Shown: positions 1 through 7,088, counted from the stretch's first letter. The stretch: DNA of 7,781 bases from Ruminococcus sp. UBA3767 (GCA_002371625.1 DFFV01000063.1:1-7781), one strand, 5' to 3'. The notes: generated by a model from the letters alone, not told the origin. Made by a program: numbers and translations.

Positions 1-641
1 TCGAGGGAGATTCTGCGGGCGGTTCCGCAAAGGAAGGCAGGGACAGAAAGTTCCAGGCTATCCTGCCTTTGTGGGGAAAAATGCTCAACGTTGAAAAAGC
101 AAGAATAGACAGAGTTTACGGAAATGACAAGCTGTCGCCTGTTGTTACCGCACTTGGAACGAGCATCGGCGAGGACTTTGATCTGAGCAAGCTGCGCTAC
201 GGCAAGGTCATCATCATGGCGGATGCCGATGTTGACGGTTCTCATATCAGAACGCTGCTGCTGACATTCTTCTTCAGATTTATGCGTCCGCTTATCGAGC
301 ACGGTCATGTTTACCTTGCACAGCCGCCGCTTTTCAAGGTGCAAAAGGGCAAGCAGTTCAGGTATGCCTACACCGATGCGCAGCGTGACAGATATATCGC
401 AGAGTTCTCCGCAAACGGCGGAAAGGTCAATGTGCAGAGATACAAGGGTCTTGGTGAAATGGATCCTATGCAGCTGTGGGAAACTACTATGGACCCCGAA
501 ACAAGAACTATGATAAGAGTAACTATGGAGGACGCTGTAAAAGCTGACGAGATATTTACTATCCTTATGGGCGATAAAGTCCAGCCAAGAAAAGAGTTCA
601 TTGAGAAAAACGCAGAATATGCTAAAGAGTTGGATGTTTAA
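1..641 (+). CDS. gyrB: DNA gyrase subunit B, C-terminal part (5' end outside window)
   Basis: GyrB is the ATPase and TOPRIM subunit of DNA gyrase, the A2B2 enzyme that introduces negative supercoils ahead of replication and transcription in the cytoplasm. The reading frame is open from base 3 and gives 212 residues. The fragment starts exactly at the TOPRIM motif [10 protein letters not shown], whose first Glu is a catalytic metal ligand. The DADVDG motif follows at fragment residues 74-79, then the [11 protein letters not shown] block and a canonical Firmicutes tail ending in ELDV. By comparison with family length (about 640 residues), roughly 420-430 N-terminal residues (GHKL ATPase and transducer) lie upstream of the window. 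One residue is odd: the usual PLRGK/PLKGK reads PLWGK, with Trp at fragment residue 24 (bases 72-74). The last base of the TAA stop is also the first base of the inverted-repeat element that follows. TopoIV ParE is the alternative, but the sequence motifs and the nearby gyrA favour GyrB. Confidence 0.97.
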   Translation, partial: EGDSAGGSAKEGRDRKFQAILPLWGKMLNVEKARIDRVYGNDKLSPVVTALGTSIGEDFDLSKLRYGKVIIMADADVDGSHIRTLLLTFFFRFMRPLIEHGHVYLAQPPLFKVQKGKQFRYAYTDAQRDRYIAEFSANGGKVNVQRYKGLGEMDPMQLWETTMDPETRTMIRVTMEDAVKADEIFTILMGDKVQPRKEFIEKNAEYAKELDV

Positions 642-867
642 TATCCGAAATTATCACGGCGTATTGTCGGATAATTGAGGGAAACCCTTTTGAAAAAGGG
701 TTATCCCTCAAACTCCCTTCCTAAAACTTTTAATGATTTTTCGCCGCAGAGAGTCTGCGACTCTCCGCAACGAAAAATAACTAAGGGTCAGAAAAGAGCA
801 TAAGAACAGCACTTTCAGAAGAATTGCCCTTAGTTATCAGACAGTATGCCGAAATAAGCTCGGATAT
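641..867. repeat. 227-bp MITE-like element or structured RNA with 41-bp imperfect inverted repeats
   Basis: Arm 641-681 is the reverse complement of arm 827-867 with no gaps: 32 of 41 positions are Watson-Crick pairs and 4 more would be G-U pairs in RNA (base i pairs with 1508 minus i). Between the arms lie a hairpin at 683-702 (AACCCTTTT against AAAAGGGTT), a second at 737-777 (TTTTTCG and GAGAGTC against GACTCTC and CGAAAAA, separated by a 5x5 internal loop), and an 11-bp pairing of 777-787 with 827-837. No protein-coding frame fills it. It occupies most of the gap between gyrB and the membrane-protein gene. The ends can be read as TA-TCCGA...TCGGA-TA, which would fit a TA target duplication of the IS630/mariner kind. 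Because the repeat is palindromic, that TA cannot be told apart from the arm itself. The inverted repeat is directly seen; mobile origin is inference, and a folded RNA is the main alternative. Confidence 0.75.
675..711. repeat. 17-bp hairpin inside the inverted-repeat element
   Basis: TTGAGGGA (675-682) pairs with TCCCTCAA (704-711), and AACCCTTTT (683-691) with AAAAGGGTT (694-702), leaving only A703 bulged. The nominal 2-base loop would open to about four bases. No U-rich run follows, so it is not a convincing intrinsic terminator for gyrB, although a stem this long could still slow polymerase or protect the mRNA 3' end. Its outer half (675-681) also forms part of the left long arm, so the two foldings compete. 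Hairpins of this GAGGGAAACCC...GGGTTTCCCTC kind recur in my general memory of clostridial intergenic DNA, but I could not verify that here. Confidence 0.7.
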
Positions 868-910
868 CAGATATCAAATCCTTAGCATACACCACATTGT
901 TTTCAAAAAC

Positions 911-919
911 AAGGAAAGG
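911..919 (+). promoter_or_regulatory. Shine-Dalgarno site that sets the start of the YcxB-like gene
   Basis: AAGGAAAGG lies 13 bases before the ATG at 933. This is longer than the usual 5-9 but is the only purine-rich site nearby. The in-frame TTG at 897 has no such site upstream, and choosing it would place this motif inside the coding region. That argues for the 933 start. Confidence 0.55.
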
Positions 920-932
920 TCTTTTAAATAAT

Positions 933-1607
933 ATGGCGGAGAAAAACGATTTCAAGAGCTTTGAGGAAAAAGAACTCGAAGAATACGAAAAACAGGCTCA
1001 GCAGGAAGCCGACAGCTTCAATGAGCCGCCTATGCTGACTATCGACTACGATGTTAAAAACGATGAGGAGAACAGGGCTTTCAAAGCCTATCAGAAAAAG
1101 TTCGTTTATCCCCACAATATCAAGGTAACAGCCGCTTTCAGCGTTGTTGCCGCAGCTTTCATCGTTTCGATAATCAAATACCCCAACAGCTATCTTAACT
1201 ATGTTCTGCTTGCCGTGTGCGTTATGGCTATCGTGCTCACATGGTATAACAGCTTCAGGATAAGAAAATACCTCGTAAGAGCTTTAAAGGAGCTTGAGGG
1301 CGACAAGTACCGCTTCACCCTTTACGAAAGCGGATTTACTATCGAAACGCTCGTTTCCGAGGAGGAAAAGCAGGCTGAGGATTATGTTCCCATAAAGCCA
1401 CGCAGAGTCCACCTGGGAGATAACAGCGATATAAACAACGATACCGTCGAGGTCATCGAAAATGACGAGATGTTTATAATAATTCTTGAAAAGGAAACCT
1501 TTTATGTGCTGTGCAAACGCCTTATGAGCGAGCAGGAGCAGACTATCCTGCGTGATAAATTCACAGGCGAGCTTGCCGAGGGTTACCATCTTATAACTGA
1601 TAAGTAA
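933..1607 (+). CDS. YcxB-like two-helix membrane protein, function unknown
   Basis: This 224-residue protein has a charged, acidic N-terminal stretch (about 1-58, rich in Glu and Lys). Two hydrophobic segments follow at about 64-83 and 87-106, separated by a short PNSY turn, and then a soluble C-terminal domain (about 112-224). That layout, with the GDKYRFTLYESGF entry to the domain and its ENDEMFIIILEK...FYVLCKR...SEQEQ ending, resembles the YcxB-like family of small Firmicutes membrane proteins, whose function is unknown. The assignment rests on memory of the family pattern, not a search. Hairpin-like insertion with both termini in the cytoplasm is likely from the short loop and the basic residues after helix 2. 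It sits between gyrB and gyrA, 162 bp before gyrA on the same strand. An upstream TTG at 897 would add 12 residues but lacks a ribosome binding site. Nothing in the sequence links it to gyrase function. Confidence 0.8.
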   Translation: MAEKNDFKSFEEKELEEYEKQAQQEADSFNEPPMLTIDYDVKNDEENRAFKAYQKKFVYPHNIKVTAAFSVVAAAFIVSIIKYPNSYLNYVLLAVCVMAIVLTWYNSFRIRKYLVRALKELEGDKYRFTLYESGFTIETLVSEEEKQAEDYVPIKPRRVHLGDNSDINNDTVEVIENDEMFIIILEKETFYVLCKRLMSEQEQTILRDKFTGELAEGYHLITDK

Positions 1608-1655
1608 TTCAATTTTTATATGCTTTCTTTCTACTAAATATGCACCCGAAGGGGT

Positions 1656-1688
1656 TTGGACGGGCGCAAATTTGCGGAAAGCCCCCAA
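1656..1688. repeat. Imperfect hairpin with a nested palindrome between the YcxB-like gene and gyrA
   Basis: TTGG (1656-1659) and GGGC (1662-1665) pair with GCCC (1681-1684) and CCAA (1685-1688), with AC bulged. Inside is the perfect 12-base palindrome CGCAAATTTGCG (1665-1676), which competes for C1665. No T-run follows, so termination is doubtful. The left flank GAAGGGGTTTGG (1649-1660) resembles the reverse complement of 705-720 in the element after gyrB, so the two may belong to related intergenic repeat families. This is weakly supported. Confidence 0.4.
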
Positions 1689-1755
1689 GATTAAAGAAGC
1701 AAATTATGATTAAAACAATAATCAGGATAGATAATTTCCGTAAAAGCGGAAGAAT

Positions 1756-1759
1756 GGAG
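1756..1759 (+). promoter_or_regulatory. Shine-Dalgarno site supporting the TTG start of gyrA
   Basis: GGAG ends 10 bases before TTG 1770. The next in-frame ATG is at 1812 (residue 15); using it would remove residues that align with the usual GyrA N-terminal helix before the [16 protein letters not shown] block. A small stem, TTCCG (1736-1740) with CGGAA (1747-1751), lies just upstream of the site and could influence access to it. I found no convincing sigma-A promoter in 1608-1755, so gyrA may be read from upstream. Confidence 0.6.
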
Positions 1760-1769
1760 TTGAAATTTT

Positions 1770-4286
1770 TTGAGCGATTACAATGTTATTGACACAGATG
1801 TCGAAAAGATAATGAAAGAATCGTTTATCCAGTATTCAATGGCTGTTATCGTATCCAGAGCACTGCCTGATGTCCGTGACGGCTTGAAGCCGGTACACAG
1901 GCGTATCCTGTATACGATGTACGAAAACGGGCTAACACCCGATCAGCCGTACAGAAAGTGCGCTGATACGGTAGGTTCTGTGCTGGGTAAATACCACCCT
2001 CACGGTGATGCTTCCGTTTATGATGCCCTTGTGCGACTTGCACAGAGCTTTTCACTGAGGTATCCGCTTGTTGACGGTCACGGTAACTTCGGTTCGGTGG
2101 ACGGAGATCCCCCGGCTGCATACCGTTATACCGAAGCAAAAATGGCGAAAATGTCCGTCAATATGCTTACCGATATCAACAAGGAAACTGTTGATTTCCA
2201 GTCCAACTACGATGACAGATTGAAAGAACCTGTTGTTCTGCCTTCAAGGTTCCCTAACCTGCTTTGCAACGGTTCAACGGGTATCGCCGTTGGTATGGCA
2301 ACAAATATACCGCCGCACAACCTGCACGAGATAATCGAGGGCATGAAGTGCGTTATGAAAAACCCCGACTGCACGCTTGATGAGCTTATGGAGCACGTCA
2401 AGGGACCTGATTTCCCGACAGGCGGAATAATCATGGGCAGAGCGGGCATAAGAGCAGCCTACGGCACAGGCAGGGGCAAAATAACTCTGCGCTCACAGAC
2501 ATCTATCGAGGAGATAAACGGCAGGAACTGCATCGTTGTCACCGAGATACCGTATATGGTCAATAAAGCAAGGCTTTGCGTTTCTATCGCTGATCTTGTA
2601 AAGGAAAAGCGCATTGACGGCATACATGACCTCAACGATGAATCGGGCAAGGACGGTATGCGTATCGTCATCAAGCTCAAAAAGGACGCAAATCCGCAGG
2701 TAGTGCTCAACAAGCTGTTCTCATATACTCAGCTTCAGGATACCGTCGGCGTGAATATGCTTGCGCTTGTGAACGGCATACCGAAGATACTTACGCTCAA
2801 GGAGTGCCTTGAACAGTATATCGACTTCCAGGTAGATGTAATAACCAGGCGCACAAAGTTTGACCTGAGAAAAGCCAAAGAGCGTGAGCATATCTTAAAA
2901 GGCCTTGTTATCGCACTTGATAATATCGACGAAGTCGTTGAGATAATGAAGTCCTCAAAGAACGTTCCCGAGGCTAAGGAAAGACTTTGCGAAAGATTCG
3001 GACTTACCGAGATACAGGCAGATCATATCGCCCAGATGACACTGGGAAGACTTACAGGTCTTGAAAGACAAAAGATAATCGACGAGCTGGCTGAGATAGA
3101 GCTTAAAGTCGCAGATCTTGAGGATATCCTTGCAAATCATCAGAGAGTGCTGGATATCATCATTCAGGAGGTCGAGCTGATACAGGATAAGTTCGGTGAC
3201 GAGAGAAGAACAAGGATCGAAAATGTCAGCGGTGAGGTGGATATCGAAGACCTTATCCCCGAGGAAGAGAGCTTTGTTACCTATACCAAGGACGGCTATA
3301 TCAAGAGAACGCCGATAAGCGAGTACCATGCTCAGAAGCGTGGAGGCAGAGGCGTAACAGGTATGAAGCAGCGTGAGGACGACTACGTTGAGGAGATGTA
3401 TACCTGCTCAACTCACGACTTTATGCTGTTTATCTCCAACAAGGGCATTATGTACAAGCTCAAGTGCTATGAGCTCCCCGAAGGCTCAAAGGCATCAAGA
3501 GGTACAAATATCGTCAACGTTCTCCCTCTTGAAAACGATGAGAAGATCGCCGCAATGATAAAGACCGACTCGTTTGACGAGGGTAAGTTCATCGTTATGG
3601 TCACCAAAAACGGCAAGATAAAGAGAACTCCGCTTTCAGCCTATAAGAATGTCCGCAAGAACGGACTCAGAGCTATCGGACTTGACGAGGGCGACCAGAT
3701 AGCAGGCGTGAGAATGACCAGCGGAAAGAACCAGCTTATCGTTGCAACATATAACGGCTACGCTATCCGCATAAATGAAACGGATATAAGAGAAATGTCA
3801 AGAACAGCCCACGGCGTAAGAGCAATAAAGCTGCGTGAGGGCGACTATGTCGTTTCTATGGCGAGAGTGCGTGACGGTGCAGCAGTGCTTACCGTATCCG
3901 AAAACGGACTGGGAAGACGTGTCGCACTTGAAAGCTACCGTGTGCAAAAGCGTGGCGGCTACGGCATGATGAACTATAAAAACGGCAGTGTCTGCGGCAT
4001 CAAGGTCGTTGATGATGAGGACGATATCATCATGATCTCCACCGACGGAGTCGTAATAAGGATAAGAGCCTGCGATATAAGCATCATGGGCAGATATTCA
4101 CGAGGCGTAAGACTTATGAAGGTCGGCGAGGACGGCAAGGTAGTTGCGTTCACAAGGACCGAGCATGAGGAAGATGCCGAGATAACCGAGGTCGAGCAGG
4201 CATCAGCCGAGGACATCGCACAGGCAGCCGAGGAGGAAGCAGGCGAGGTCATCACCGAGGACGAAGAGCCGGACGACGAGGAATAA
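1770..4286 (+). CDS. gyrA: DNA gyrase subunit A
   Basis: GyrA is the DNA-cleaving and DNA-wrapping subunit of gyrase and pairs with the GyrB encoded just upstream. It is complete at 838 residues, a normal length. Residues 1-490 hold the winged-helix/tower/coiled-coil cleavage core, with the catalytic tyrosine at Y120 in the RYTE motif next to R119. The C-terminal six-bladed wrapping domain (about 500-797) carries the GyrA box QKRGGRG at 522-528, which separates gyrase from topoisomerase IV, and a second box-like QKRGGYG at 726-732. The last 41 residues (798-838) form a tail with 21 Asp/Glu and no Lys or Arg; acidic tails tune supercoiling in some gyrases. In the quinolone region ([13 protein letters not shown]) the usual Ser83 equivalent is Ala81, while Asp87 is kept as D85. 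The start is TTG, supported by GGAG ten bases upstream and by alignment of the N-terminus with known GyrA proteins. Confidence 0.98.
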   Translation: MSDYNVIDTDVEKIMKESFIQYSMAVIVSRALPDVRDGLKPVHRRILYTMYENGLTPDQPYRKCADTVGSVLGKYHPHGDASVYDALVRLAQSFSLRYPLVDGHGNFGSVDGDPPAAYRYTEAKMAKMSVNMLTDINKETVDFQSNYDDRLKEPVVLPSRFPNLLCNGSTGIAVGMATNIPPHNLHEIIEGMKCVMKNPDCTLDELMEHVKGPDFPTGGIIMGRAGIRAAYGTGRGKITLRSQTSIEEINGRNCIVVTEIPYMVNKARLCVSIADLVKEKRIDGIHDLNDESGKDGMRIVIKLKKDANPQVVLNKLFSYTQLQDTVGVNMLALVNGIPKILTLKECLEQYIDFQVDVITRRTKFDLRKAKEREHILKGLVIALDNIDEVVEIMKSSKNVPEAKERLCERFGLTEIQADHIAQMTLGRLTGLERQKIIDELAEIELKVADLEDILANHQRVLDIIIQEVELIQDKFGDERRTRIENVSGEVDIEDLIPEEESFVTYTKDGYIKRTPISEYHAQKRGGRGVTGMKQREDDYVEEMYTCSTHDFMLFISNKGIMYKLKCYELPEGSKASRGTNIVNVLPLENDEKIAAMIKTDSFDEGKFIVMVTKNGKIKRTPLSAYKNVRKNGLRAIGLDEGDQIAGVRMTSGKNQLIVATYNGYAIRINETDIREMSRTAHGVRAIKLREGDYVVSMARVRDGAAVLTVSENGLGRRVALESYRVQKRGGYGMMNYKNGSVCGIKVVDDEDDIIMISTDGVVIRIRACDISIMGRYSRGVRLMKVGEDGKVVAFTRTEHEEDAEITEVEQASAEDIAQAAEEEAGEVITEDEEPDDEE

Positions 4287-4293
4287 TTATTTT

Positions 4294-4323
4294 CAGGGAT
4301 ATGGAATAACAGCCATATCCCTG
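4294..4323 (+). terminator. Probable intrinsic terminator after gyrA
   Basis: CAGGGATATGG (4294-4304) and CCATATCCCTG (4313-4323) form a perfect 11-bp stem with an 8-base loop, starting 8 bases after the gyrA stop. It is followed by TATTTGATT, a weak and interrupted T-run, so termination may be partial and some transcripts could continue into nif3. Its position directly after gyrA and the perfect stem favour a real role. Confidence 0.65.
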
Positions 4324-4385
4324 TATTTGATTGAAATAAAGTTTAAACTGCAAAAAATGCACAATGCATCACGAAAGGAAAAGCT

Positions 4386-5168
4386 ATGACAACAGTAAAA
4401 GACATCTATGAGCATATCAACGGGATAGCACCGTATTCGTTGCAGGAAAGCTACGATAACAGCGGACTTTGCGTGGGCGACAGCGACCGAGAGGTAACAA
4501 AGGCGCTCATCGCACTTGATGTTACAAAGGATATTATCGCTCAGGCGCAGCAGGAAGGCGCACAGCTGATCATCACCCACCACCCCGTTATCTTCCGTGC
4601 CCTTAAAAGCATAAGCAGCACAAGCGCAGTGGGAATGCTGCTCTCATCGGGAATATCTGCGCTCAGCGCCCACACCAACTTTGACAGCGCCGTTATGAAC
4701 GATATACTTTGCAAAAAGCTATCTCTCGTTCCCGCAGGAGCTATCTGCGAGGAAAACGGCGTAGGTATGGGCTGCGTGTGCGAGCTTGAAAAGGAAATGA
4801 CTGCAAAGGAGCTTGCAGATCACGTCCGCAGCAGGCTGGGCAATGTTGTGGTGCGCTATAACGACCTTGAAAAAACAGCGCAGTATAAGGGTAAAAAGCT
4901 CACCAGAGCAGCCGTTTGCTCGGGCAGCGGAGCGAGCTTTAAAGGGGCAGCCATAGCCAAAGGCTGCGATGTCCTCATAACAGGGGATGTAAAGCACGAT
5001 GTATTCATAGATGCGCAGAACGAGGGCTTTTGCGTAATGGATGCAGGGCATTTCCACACCGAGAATATCTTCTGCGAGTTTATGAAAAACGAGCTTTCAC
5101 AGCATTTCAAGGAAGTTGAGTTTGCAGTGGCGCAAAACAATGTTGATGTAGTTTCATACAGCATTTAA
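4386..5168 (+). CDS. Nif3-like (DUF34/YqfO/YbgI family) dinuclear metal protein
   Basis: This is a complete 260-residue member of the Nif3/DUF34 family, the usual length for the short form without the extra middle domain found in YqfO-type proteins. The family forms toroidal hexamers with a two-metal site facing the cavity. The expected ligands are present: H65 and H66 in ITHHPVIF, D100 in AHTNFD, H222 and E226 in DAGHFHTE. Other family marks are YDNSGLCVG (23-31), GVGMG (125-129), CSGSG (178-182, often CGGSG) and ITGDVKHD (198-205). The family is often labelled GTP cyclohydrolase 1 type 2 homologue, but its true substrate is unsettled, so I give no reaction. The ATG has AAAGGA (4374-4379) six bases upstream. 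In many Firmicutes this gene follows trmK near sigA; here it follows gyrA instead, and no trmK is present in the window. It is probably co-transcribed with the NFACT gene 31 bp downstream. Confidence 0.93.
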   Translation: MTTVKDIYEHINGIAPYSLQESYDNSGLCVGDSDREVTKALIALDVTKDIIAQAQQEGAQLIITHHPVIFRALKSISSTSAVGMLLSSGISALSAHTNFDSAVMNDILCKKLSLVPAGAICEENGVGMGCVCELEKEMTAKELADHVRSRLGNVVVRYNDLEKTAQYKGKKLTRAAVCSGSGASFKGAAIAKGCDVLITGDVKHDVFIDAQNEGFCVMDAGHFHTENIFCEFMKNELSQHFKEVEFAVAQNNVDVVSYSI

Positions 5169-5199
5169 ATTAAAAAGCATCCCGAAAGGAAAACCTACA

Positions 5200-6951
5200 A
5201 TGGCTTTAGACGGAATATATCTTAGCAGGATAAAAAACGAGCTTGGTCAGCTTATCGACAGCCGTGTCGATAAAATACACCAGCCGTCAAGAGAAGAGCT
5301 TATCATCAGCATGAGGACTCGTGAGGGCGTGAAAAAACTGCTGTTCAATTCAGCCTCAGGCTCGGCAAGGGTGCACCTTACCGATGCCGAGATAGAAAAC
5401 CCACGCACACCGCCGATGTTCTGTATGCTCATGCGTAAGCATCTCAGCGGCGCACGCCTTGCTGCTGTGCGGCAGGAGGGCTTTGAAAGAATACTTTTCT
5501 TTGATTTTGATGCCACCAACGAAATGGGCGATAAGGTCGCATTAACGCTGGTCTGCGAGATAATGGGAAGAGTATCCAACCTTATCCTTGTCAGCGAACA
5601 GGGTAAGGTCATCGACAGCATAAAACGTGTCAGTCAGGAGCTTTCTTCTGTCAGAACGGTGCTCCCCGGCGTTATGTATACCACACCGCCCAGACAGGAC
5701 AGGCTCAATTTCTTTGAATGTACTGCACAGCAGCTTTCGCAGCGCCTTGCGCTCTCGGGCGGCAGCGAGCTTTCAAAAGCCCTGCTCACCACCTTTGAGG
5801 GAATTTCCCCCGTATTTGCAAGGGAAATGAGCTTTGCCTGCACTCACGGCAGCGACATCGGCGCAAACGAGATAACAGGCAGCCGTTTTGATGACCTGTG
5901 GGCTTATATCGGAAAAATACGCTCGCAGCTGCTTGAGGGAACAAATACCTATACCCTGCTCAGCACCGATGAGGGCGTGATGAAGGACTTTTGCTTCTGC
6001 GATGTTGCCCAGTACGGCAGCCTTATGAAAAAAGCGTCATTTGACTCCCCCTGCAAGCTGCTGGACAGGTTCTATACACAGCGTGATGCCTTTTCCCGAA
6101 CCAAGCAAAAAGCAGCCGACCTTTTCAAGCTGCTCACCAACGCTATCGAAAGAACACGCCGCAGGACCGAGAACCAGCGCCTTGAGCTTGAGGAGTGCGC
6201 AAACAGAGATGAACTGCGTGCAAACGGCGATATGATAATGTCAAACCTGTATCTGATAAAAAAAGGCGATAAGCAGCTCACCGCACCGGATATTTTCGGT
6301 GACAGCTCTAAGACCGTGACTATCCCCCTTGATGCAAGGCTCTCCCCCGTTGAGAATGCGCAGAGGTATTATAAAGAATACCGCAAGCTCGGCGCTGCAA
6401 AGGAAAAGCTCACCGAGCTCGTCAGAAACGGCGAGGAGGAAGCACAATATCTCGACAGCGTACTTGAAGCGCTCACACGGGCAAGAAGCGAAAGCGAGAT
6501 AGCCGAGCTTCGTGAGGAGCTTGCCCAGCAGGGCTATGTGAGAAGACAGAAAAATAAGACCAAGCTGCCGCCCGCACAGCCGCCTATGCAGTTCGTTATC
6601 TCCGGCTTTACCGTCAGGGTGGGAAGAAATAATAAGCAGAACGATAAGCTCACCTGTAAGGATTCCGAAAAAACTGATGTCTGGCTGCATACCAAGGATA
6701 TCACAGGCAGCCATACCGTCATTTCCGCTAAGGGCGAGAGCGTCCCCGATGATGTGATAAGAACAGCCGCACAGCTCGCAGCGCATTTTTCCAAAGCCAA
6801 GGATTCCTCTCAGGTCGGTGTAGACTATACCCTGATAAAGTATGTCAAAAAGCCTGCCGGAGCAAAACCGGGCATGGTCATCTTCACGAATAATAAAACT
6901 CTCTATGTCACACCGCTCAGCGATGAGCAGGCACAGCAGCTGAAAAAATAA
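5200..6951 (+). CDS. rqcH: RqcH/Rqc2 homologue, NFACT-family ribosome quality control factor
   Basis: In Bacillus subtilis, RqcH binds 50S subunits still holding peptidyl-tRNA, recruits alanyl-tRNA and drives synthesis of C-terminal poly-alanine tails that mark stalled chains for degradation. Older annotations call the family fibronectin-binding protein (FbpA). The 583-residue product has the full layout. The NFACT-N domain (about 1-280) begins MALDGIYLSRIKNEL and carries the ribosome-contact EIM motif at 120-122 within EIMGRVSN. A central helical/coiled-coil part follows (about 285-445), and then the NFACT-R domain (about 463-570) with VGRNNKQND (474-482), DVWLHTKDITGSH (493-505), VDYT (541-544) and KPAGAKPG (551-558). 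The Asp-Arg pair known to matter in this family (D97-R98 in B. subtilis) appears here as E96-R97, a conservative change. The ATG has AAAGGA (5185-5190) nine bases upstream. There is no signal peptide, which fits a cytoplasmic role. Confidence 0.95.
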   Translation: MALDGIYLSRIKNELGQLIDSRVDKIHQPSREELIISMRTREGVKKLLFNSASGSARVHLTDAEIENPRTPPMFCMLMRKHLSGARLAAVRQEGFERILFFDFDATNEMGDKVALTLVCEIMGRVSNLILVSEQGKVIDSIKRVSQELSSVRTVLPGVMYTTPPRQDRLNFFECTAQQLSQRLALSGGSELSKALLTTFEGISPVFAREMSFACTHGSDIGANEITGSRFDDLWAYIGKIRSQLLEGTNTYTLLSTDEGVMKDFCFCDVAQYGSLMKKASFDSPCKLLDRFYTQRDAFSRTKQKAADLFKLLTNAIERTRRRTENQRLELEECANRDELRANGDMIMSNLYLIKKGDKQLTAPDIFGDSSKTVTIPLDARLSPVENAQRYYKEYRKLGAAKEKLTELVRNGEEEAQYLDSVLEALTRARSESEIAELREELAQQGYVRRQKNKTKLPPAQPPMQFVISGFTVRVGRNNKQNDKLTCKDSEKTDVWLHTKDITGSHTVISAKGESVPDDVIRTAAQLAAHFSKAKDSSQVGVDYTLIKYVKKPAGAKPGMVIFTNNKTLYVTPLSDEQAQQLKK

Positions 6952-7026
6952 GCACACGGCGAATAAATTTTTTCTTTGAACAAAGCTGTCGAAAAAGGAC
7001 TTGTGTATCGGTAAAAATGTTATAAA

Positions 7027-7042
7027 ACCGCTTTAAAGCGGT
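7027..7042. promoter_or_regulatory. Perfect 16-bp palindrome between rqcH and serC
   Basis: ACCGCTTTAAAGCGGT is fully self-complementary. It lies 75 bases after the rqcH stop and about 47 bases before the serC -35 box. As RNA it would make only a 5-8 bp stem, and the bases after it (ACTTCGATTTG) are a poor T-run, so it is at best a weak terminator. A regulator binding site is the alternative: its right half plus one base (AAAGCGGTA, 7035-7043) recurs at 7105-7113 over the serC -10 box. TATCGG (7006-7011) and CCGATA (7069-7074) form a short outer inverted repeat around it. The rest of the 205-bp gap holds nothing I recognise. Confidence 0.45.
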
Positions 7043-7088
7043 ACTTCGATTTGTTGAATTAGTATGTGCCGATAAAGTCGTATCTCTA

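Noticed and set aside
1..641. Truncated or pseudogene gyrB
   Set aside because: The missing 5' part is only the window edge; the frame is intact and the C-terminus is canonical.
683..702. Intrinsic terminator for gyrB
   Set aside because: The stem is strong but no T-run follows it; it fits better as a piece of the larger inverted repeat.
897..932. TTG start extending the YcxB-like protein by 12 residues
   Set aside because: No ribosome binding site lies upstream of it, and the only purine-rich site (911-919) would then fall inside the coding region.
1284..1688. 134-codon minus-strand open frame across the YcxB-like gene
   Set aside because: Antisense shadow with no ribosome binding site or recognisable domain.
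1701..1740. gyrA promoter with -10-like TATGAT (1705-1710) or GATAAT (1730-1735)
   Set aside because: Neither has an acceptable -35 box at 16-18 bases, and A/T-rich DNA gives such words easily.
1754..1792. 12-codon ATG ORF overlapping the gyrA start in another frame
   Set aside because: No properly spaced ribosome binding site precedes it and the peptide has no recognisable feature. It most likely arises by chance around the gyrA ribosome binding site.
6241..6957. 238-codon open frame on the minus strand within rqcH
   Set aside because: It lies opposite the conserved NFACT coding sequence, resembles no family, and is explained by codon bias of the real gene.
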